From: Hydractinia symbiolongicarpus | Lineage: Eukaryota; Cnidaria; Hydrozoa; Anthoathecata; Hydractiniidae | DNA length: 64,000 nt | Direction of reading: 5' to 3' | Assembly: GCF_029227915.1 (NCBI RefSeq) | Contig: NC_079879.1 | Span: 30,632,501 to 30,696,500, forward strand | Shown: positions 58,435 to 64,000 of the stretch, piece by piece | Layout of the letters: every line of letters starts with the position of its first letter | How positions within the stretch are numbered: position 1 is the stretch's first letter | Notes under the pieces: model-generated | Seen by the model: only the letters and a program-made list of their open reading frames with translations | The model's database searches: none | Told to the model about the DNA's origin: nothing | Made by a program: the position numbers and the translations under genes

Positions 58435-61400
58435 TTATGATTTTGAGCATTGTGTTTCTATGATAATTTTTACTGCATTTGTAACCAGTTCGTTATTACA
58501 ATCCTCCGTCACACTTGCACTTACTTGGCTGTCCAATTTTTGGCTACCGTGAACTTTTATCATATGTTTACTCAAGAAGTTTCGGCGGAGATAAGTTTTT
58601 CCACATACTGTGCAATTGTGTATAGTATCGCTATGAGATAGTTGATGACTTTTCAATTGTTTTTTCGTGGGAAATACTTTGTCACACGTTATACAAAAAA
58701 ACATGGAGTTATCCTCCTCGTGAGACTCACTTTTGTCAGTTGTAAGGTTGATTTCACTTGACACGTTGTCTTCCTTAACAACTCCTTGTTGGTCTGAATT
58801 TTTTAAATGTTCGTCAGAAACTTGTGTTAATCTAGCTTCGCCTACAAAGTTTGAAGATTCCTCGACAACTTCGTCTCGCTTTTTTCGAGTTAAACGCGAT
58901 TGGTTAAGTTTGGTTATATGATTTACTACGTTCCTCTGTTTCGTTACTCGACTAGCTTTCGTCGCTTTGTTCACATGGGTTTTCCGATGTTTATTTAAGC
59001 AGCTTTTCTGTTTGTAACTTTTACCGCATATATCACACGAATGAAAAACATCGCCATGCAGTACAATATGCGCCAACAGCAACTTGCGTGTGTTGAATAC
59101 CCTTTTACAATATGGACAAGAGACACGCCCATCTTGATCAGCTTTACCGATTTTATCCCTTAACTCTCTACGGACGTTGTACATTTCACCTGATTTGCTT
59201 GTAAGAGTGCTTGCTGTTTCGTTTCTCTCTATATGTCTCTTCTTGTGCATGCGTAACGTGTCTTTTCTTTTAAACAACATACCACATACGTCACACTTCA
59301 GTTCAATGGATTTATGAATTTGCATATGGCTCCTGAGATACTTCCGGTTAGTGAAAGCTTTTAAACAAACAGAACAAGCCAGGCCTTCAACACTCCCTGC
59401 GCCAGTTGCGACTTCCGTGTTAGGAGTTGCTTGATGTTCTTTCAAATGTTCTAGCATCAACTTCGTCGTATCGAATTCTTGGGAACAAATGTTGCATTTG
59501 AAGCGATGCGAACTTAAATTGTTCGCACCAAGTGTGTTTAGAACATCTTTTTCCTGTGCCAGCGCGATAGTGGAATTATCCAACAGCTTTGGATGCAGCT
59601 GAACGTGACGTCGATAATTGGCCCAGTTACGAAAACATTTCCCACACACTTCACACTTGTGATCAGTTTCTTCCAAAGACTTTTTATGTACTAAGAACAT
59701 ATGCTCCCGTAAAGACGACTTAGTAGTGAGTTCCTTCTTGCAAACGTCGCACTGAAAAGATTGTGACGTCACGTTAGTTTCGTGCCGTTTTTTATGTTGG
59801 TCTAATATTTGTTTACGTTTAAATGTCGAGCCGCAAACGTCGCATTTAAAATTGCGAGTACCGGAGTGTCTTAAGCTATGTGAGTAAACGGACTGCGCTG
59901 AGTAAAGGTTTTGTTTACAAACTCCGCACTTCACGTTAGCCGAAACACTGCTGTGTTTGCTGTCACAATGATCTTTAAGTTCAGATTGTACGTTAAACGT
60001 GCCAAAACAAGCTTCGCAACGAAAATTCTTCTCTTCTTCGTGTGTTCGTAGATGGATATATAAATGAGATAGCCTCAAGAAAGTTTCGTTGCAATAGGAG
60101 CAGCTATGTTTCCGCTCCTTACTATGAACTGGTTCGTGATCTCTTAAGCCTTGCTGACATACAAACGTTTTTGGGCATTGCAAGCATTTGAACTTTCCGT
60201 TCTTTAAATGCATTCGGCGGACATGTTCACGTAATCTCTTCTTTGGCTTCACAGTACGAGAAAAGTCTCTCCCGCAGTCGCTACATATAACATTATCGCT
60301 ACAGCTACTCACGTCAGCTTGTAAAGTTGGTTTAATTTTACGAACAACACGTGCTTTGCTGGCTACTTTCTTCACACAATGTGATTTTTGGGTAACTTTC
60401 TCCTTCAACGAATCTGCAAATAGATACAAATTTCAAAATATTCAGACATACCACGGGTAACCCTCTGGAGACAAATCTACAAGAAGATTTTCGTTTCGAG
60501 TAAAACTTTAGAATTAAAATACTTTTTTGTTCGTTGCGATTCTCTTTGTGCTTGTTCTTGTTCAATGATTGAACAGGATTGTTATATTGTTTTATCTAAA
60601 CAGTTGTCTTTTTTTATAAGTGGTTGAATAACTAACCAATTTAATGCTTAATTAATTTAATCCAAACGGCAGATTTTGCAGAAGTATAGCAAAACCCAGT
60701 AAAAGAAATTAGTTGAATTTGTGAGAATAAAACATTAAAAGATGCAGGAAAACGAGATACCTTTCATTTGTGCAGTTCGCTCAGGCATGAGAGTAAAGTC
60801 TGGTACAGAAAGTGGAAACGGTTGTGTGTATTCAATACTCGACTGATGACGAAAAACATCGTTGTTACCAAGTATCGCAGGGGGTGTTTTTGTGAACTGC
60901 TCATTCCCAGATATGTGCTGAGTTAAGTTGCGACTGTCATTGTTAAACTGAATAAGTCCATTATTTTGCTCGTGATGACTGCTATCCTGTGGGTAATGGA
61001 AACTGCTATTGAAAGAGAGTGTGGTTGCAGTTGTTGGATGAACAGTAGTACTTCTTAACTCAGTAAGATTACTATTCATGGAATGTTGGTTATCATCTTG
61101 TGTGATGCAACTATTAGACAAAAGACTGGAAAAGTTGGGCAATAATTTGTTTGTGTTTTGCGCATACTTTGTAGTGCTGTGTTGTTCTGATTGAATCTTC
61201 CAAAAGTTATCAATCAAATGTTGCCACGTGTGTGAAAGAGATTCTTCCTCTACCCATGCATCATGCCATCGAACCCGATAGTAAGGCGTGCCGCCCTATA
61301 GAATATAACACAGAAAGAGATTCAATTAAATATACTCCTACAGTGCATGGCTGTTGTAACTTCAATGTTTTATAGAAAACTAAATTTAGAATGAAAGTAA

Positions 61401-61454
61401 TACCTGGATAGAAAACTCTACAATCTTTTCAGGATCGATTTGCATGTTAAACAT
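58435..61454 (-). CDS. Chromo-like domain plus 15 C2H2 zinc fingers, transcription factor
   Basis: Three exons with consistent phase give 854 residues: 61404-61454, 60761-61295 and 58435-60413. The ATG at 61454 is the first in frame, just after a probable UTR acceptor. Residues about 8-52 read like a chromodomain: EKIVEFSIQ, then GGTPYYRVRWHDAWVEEESL and LIDNFW. Residues 55-195 are Ser/Asn/Gln-rich. The last exon encodes 15 C2H2 fingers, from VICSDCGRDF to HNCTVCGKTYLRRNF. Fingers 10-11, 12-13 and 14-15 (and 5-6) repeat a two-finger module in which a degenerate first finger is followed by one of the CDVCG-x-x-(F/Y)-K-R-K type. A basic stretch (RVTKQRN, LTRKKRDE) lies before finger 14. A nuclear DNA- or chromatin-binding role is expected; no ortholog was recognised. 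AATAAA on this strand (58219-58214) lies about 216 bases past the stop. Confidence 0.85.
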
Positions 61455-61779
61455 AATTTATATTTCTAAAAAATATCATAATAGTAAGAGTAAAAATGCT
61501 TGGAATAAATAAATTCTTTTCAGGTGTGTTTAACAACCTATGTATGAAAACCAAATCCAAACCTTCCCGTTTCTTTTCGAATTTCATATTCATTTTAAAG
61601 TTTTCTTATTAATGTTATGAATATTTTGAAATAAGTCACAAAGTCACTGCCCTGTCTTTTCCTTAAAAAGAATACTTGTCAAAAAGTAACTTTGTTCACA
61701 ATAAGTATACATTATATCAAAATGCCATTTTTGCGAATTTATGAAGAAAATGATAAAATTGCGAATCAAACATTTTTGA

Positions 61780-61990
61780 GTGGCGATAGAAATGCTTTTT
61801 CATATCGCATTTTAAAAGTTTAAGAACGAAGAATGGTGATAAAAAAGCCTTTTTAAATCGAATTTTAAAAACTTAAGAACGAAAAGCGGCGATAAAAATG
61901 CTGTTTTAGATTGCACTTTAAGAACTTAAGAACAAAGATAGAAAAGCTTATTTAGATCGCATTTTTAAAACTTAAGAACGAAGAACGGCA
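61780..61990. repeat. Minisatellite, about 52-bp unit, four copies
   Basis: Units of 49-55 bases carry GGCGATA-AAATGCTTTTT, ATCGCATTTTAAAA and CTTAAGAACGAAGAA with a few changes each. Confidence 0.8.
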
Positions 61991-62386
61991 ATAGAAAAAT
62001 GGTAATTGATCTAAGGCATTCCCAGGCCACATCTAGCTGGTGGTTTACTTCATTACAGAGCGCCAAAATTTTTGTGAACCGACTTTACTTTTCTAATTCG
62101 GACCCTGGCACAAGAAAACAGTTTAGAGCTAACTAATGACGTAAATTAGTCTAATAAATTAGCAAGGATTTTTTAAAATGGCAGAAACTAAAAAAATTTG
62201 CCTAGATAGATTATCATTGGCTAATTAGACAATGTATCTACATAATTCTTTGAGAATTTTTCATCATATTTTTTCAGTTCCATGGTACAAATGCAACAGA
62301 ATTTTTATATATACAAAACACTTACAATTTAGCTAGACAAATAAAGTCAAACAAAGATAGATACAAAGACAACTTTTAAAGGTAAT

Positions 62387-62431
62387 TTGATATCTTCGAT
62401 GATATCTTGATTTCATCGAAGATATTATCAA
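62387..62431. repeat. Hairpin, 16-19 bp arms
   Basis: TTGATATCTTCGATGA is followed 11 bases later by its near-perfect inverse TCATCGAAGATATTATCAA. Confidence 0.8.
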
Positions 62432-63006
62432 TGATATCTTCGTAACAAAGGTCCTAGCATGCGGATATCAGAAATAGGGATTCTTTAGTAAAGTTTAAAC
62501 ATGACAGTATGCTGTAAACAAACACCTGACAGAACATTGAGAATAAAGTCAATTACAGAGCATTATTCAGCAGCCACACAAAATAAAAAAAAAATCACAT
62601 TATCAATGTAATATAACTTCAAATATAGGATATATAAAACTCCTGCTTGATTGACAGCTTGAGTACCGACATTACCCTTAGAGGATGGTGAGCTAGTAAA
62701 ATATATTCATAGGTGACACCATACTTTTAGTAGTGCTTGGTGACCCAACCTAAATCATATAAATATAGATGAGACATTCTATTTTTTGGTCCATCTTTTG
62801 ACACACTGCCCTGTTAATTGACGGGCTAGGATCAACTCGCAACATAGCGTTAAAAATGCAGTTTTATATTTTATGTAATCAGTCTTACCAATTTTGAGCA
62901 ATTTAAATTTTTCTAAGAACCAAGAAGGCAGTTCTAGAGTGTATATAGCTCCCATTTGAGCTACAAAAACCTTCTAAAATTTTTCCGCCCAACTAGACAA
63001 CATCCT

Positions 63007-63076
63007 ACGTGGGGATCAAAACAAACAACCACATGGATATGAGTCAAACGCTCAATCGACTGAGCTACTAATCCCT
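63007..63076 (-). repeat. tRNA-derived SINE head or tRNA pseudogene
   Basis: On the minus strand: GGATTAGTAGCTCAGTCGAT (A box), an anticodon-loop-like GACTCATATCC with CAT, and a degraded B box GTTTTGATCC. The stems do not all pair, so a working tRNA is unlikely. Confidence 0.5.
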
Positions 63077-63257
63077 GTTTATCAATTTATGTCTGCGATT
63101 TTTCAACTTTTAAGACAGAAAAATTTAGGACATGGATATTATTTGTATTGATCACAAATTTAGCTCTATTTGTAATAGATTATATTTTGAGAATTCATGA
63201 TTTATTCTATTCCTCCAGAAATTTTACCCTCTTTAGTTCTCTCCTTATAGACACTGA

Positions 63258-63725
63258 ACTTGTCCACAGTTGAGCCTGGCTTGTCTTCAATATTTTTAAA
63301 TTCAAAACAGTGTGTCAGTTCTTGGGTCCAGCCCATCTTACAAGGTTTAACTTTAGTCTGGGAGTCCCTAGACTTGCCTGTCTGTAGGACTGTCCCATCT
63401 TATGACAGTTTTTTAAAAGCATGAGAGTTGCTTGATAATGGTTAGACCTGTCCCATCTTTCAGAAGCACAAGTGTCCTTTGTCAATAGTTGGGCCTGCCC
63501 TATATTATGACACACCATTTCAAAATTCAAGACTTCTTATGTACAGTTGGGTCTGTTCTTCCATCTGATGACACAGTTAAGACGAGTTACATAAATTTGT
63601 TAGGCTGAATAAATGGGCCATCCCAACTGCAAATGCACCAACCTGTCTTGTTAGGACAGGCCAGTCTGACATCTAAAAGTTGGTTCGGAGTTCCATGTTA
63701 GTAGTTGGGTCAGAAACAGTGTCAC
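63258..63725. repeat. Degenerate tandem array around GGGCCTGTCCCATCTTATGA
   Basis: The phrase TTGGGTC/TTGGGCCTG...CCCATCTTATGACA recurs at irregular 45-90 base spacing at least five times, with strong divergence. Confidence 0.5.
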
Positions 63726-63734
63726 AACTTAGAG

Positions 63735-64000
63735 TTTATTGATTCAATATGGGCGAGTCAATGTTACCATATCCCTGGGTTAACTCAAGCTACGTGAGGG
63801 AAATTGGGGAGATGGCACACTGCGTAGCCTGCTGGATGCTACAGGATGATTGTTTTGTTTGGTGTGGTAGACTGCCGACCCTAATAATTGGGTCTACAGA
63901 GGTGAAAATGAGCATTTAATACTTTCCATCTAAGCCATGGCCCCTCCGGGACATAATAGGCAAGGTATATCCTACAATATTTGTGAGGATAGCCATGTAA
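63735..64000. repeat. Possible interspersed repeat block at window end
   Basis: A GC-richer stretch (ATCCCTGGGTTAACTCAAGC, GGCACACTGCGTAGCCTGCT, GGCCCCTCCGGGACATAATA) unlike its surroundings and without a coding frame. I suspect a SINE or other dispersed repeat, but this is an impression only. Confidence 0.3.

Larger units (their letters stand above)
61455..64000. other. Upstream region of the zinc-finger gene, repeats only
   Basis: No protein-coding gene seen. It contains a ~52-bp minisatellite (61780-61990), a hairpin (62387-62431), a tRNA-like fragment (63007-63076), a degenerate tandem array (63258-63725) and a distinctive GC-richer block to the window end (63735-64000). The zinc-finger promoter is not identifiable. 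Confidence 0.5.

Noticed and set aside
63258-63725. 71-codon minus-strand frame in the degenerate array
   Set aside because: It is produced by the tandem repeat phrases and has no coding features.

Overview
The window looks like nuclear DNA of an early-branching, AT-rich animal. The evidence is a Frizzled receptor, a KIF20-type kinesin with about 30 GT-AG exons, a C2H2 zinc-finger gene and a cnidarian-style Maverick/Polinton. A hydrozoan cnidarian is my best guess, but this is inference; no species-diagnostic gene was found.

Region 1 (1 to about 12.7 kb) is a decayed Polinton/adintovirus-like element, cut by the left edge of the window. The rightward genes are the double-jelly-roll major capsid protein (two frameshifts), a small membrane-anchored virion-type protein and a DD35E integrase (one in-frame stop). 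The leftward genes are a partial unknown ORF, a BRO-N protein, a Fic-domain protein, the packaging ATPase, three small conserved element ORFs (each frameshifted) and protein-primed PolB (two in-frame stops). A 5'-truncated CR1/Jockey-type LINE has landed in the 3' end of the Fic gene and made an open Fic-reverse transcriptase chimera. BRO and Fic share a conserved motif just upstream of their start codons.

Region 2 (12.7-16.7 kb) has no gene I can support. It is packed with small inverted-repeat elements: at least five MITE-like units, one with a clean TAA target duplication.

Region 3 (16.76-28.73 kb, +) is a 24-exon gene. It could be assembled with perfect phase into 1563 aa: an acidic repetitive N-terminus, two CCCH zinc fingers and a long helical C-terminal region. 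It resembles the germ-cell protein TOPAZ1 (tentative). An intron carries a 1.07-kb inverted-repeat element.

Region 4 (29.87-46.85 kb, +) is a KIF20B-like kinesin. It has a complete motor, about 900 residues of coiled coil, a run of microexons, and two mutually exclusive 3' ends that splice from the same phase-1 donor. One tail is short and basic. The other adds a compact 95-residue domain that may be domesticated.

Region 5 (50.85-53.09 kb, +) is an intronless Frizzled receptor with ten CRD cysteines, seven membrane segments and KTLNSW.

Region 6 (58.43-61.45 kb, -) is a three-exon gene with an N-terminal chromo-like domain and 15 C2H2 fingers, built partly from duplicated two-finger modules.

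The spaces between host genes hold dispersed hairpin repeats, tRNA-derived fragments, minisatellites and CRE-palindrome-rich repeats. The host genes are independent transcription units; the germline/cell-division flavour of regions 3 and 4 is the only functional link suggested.
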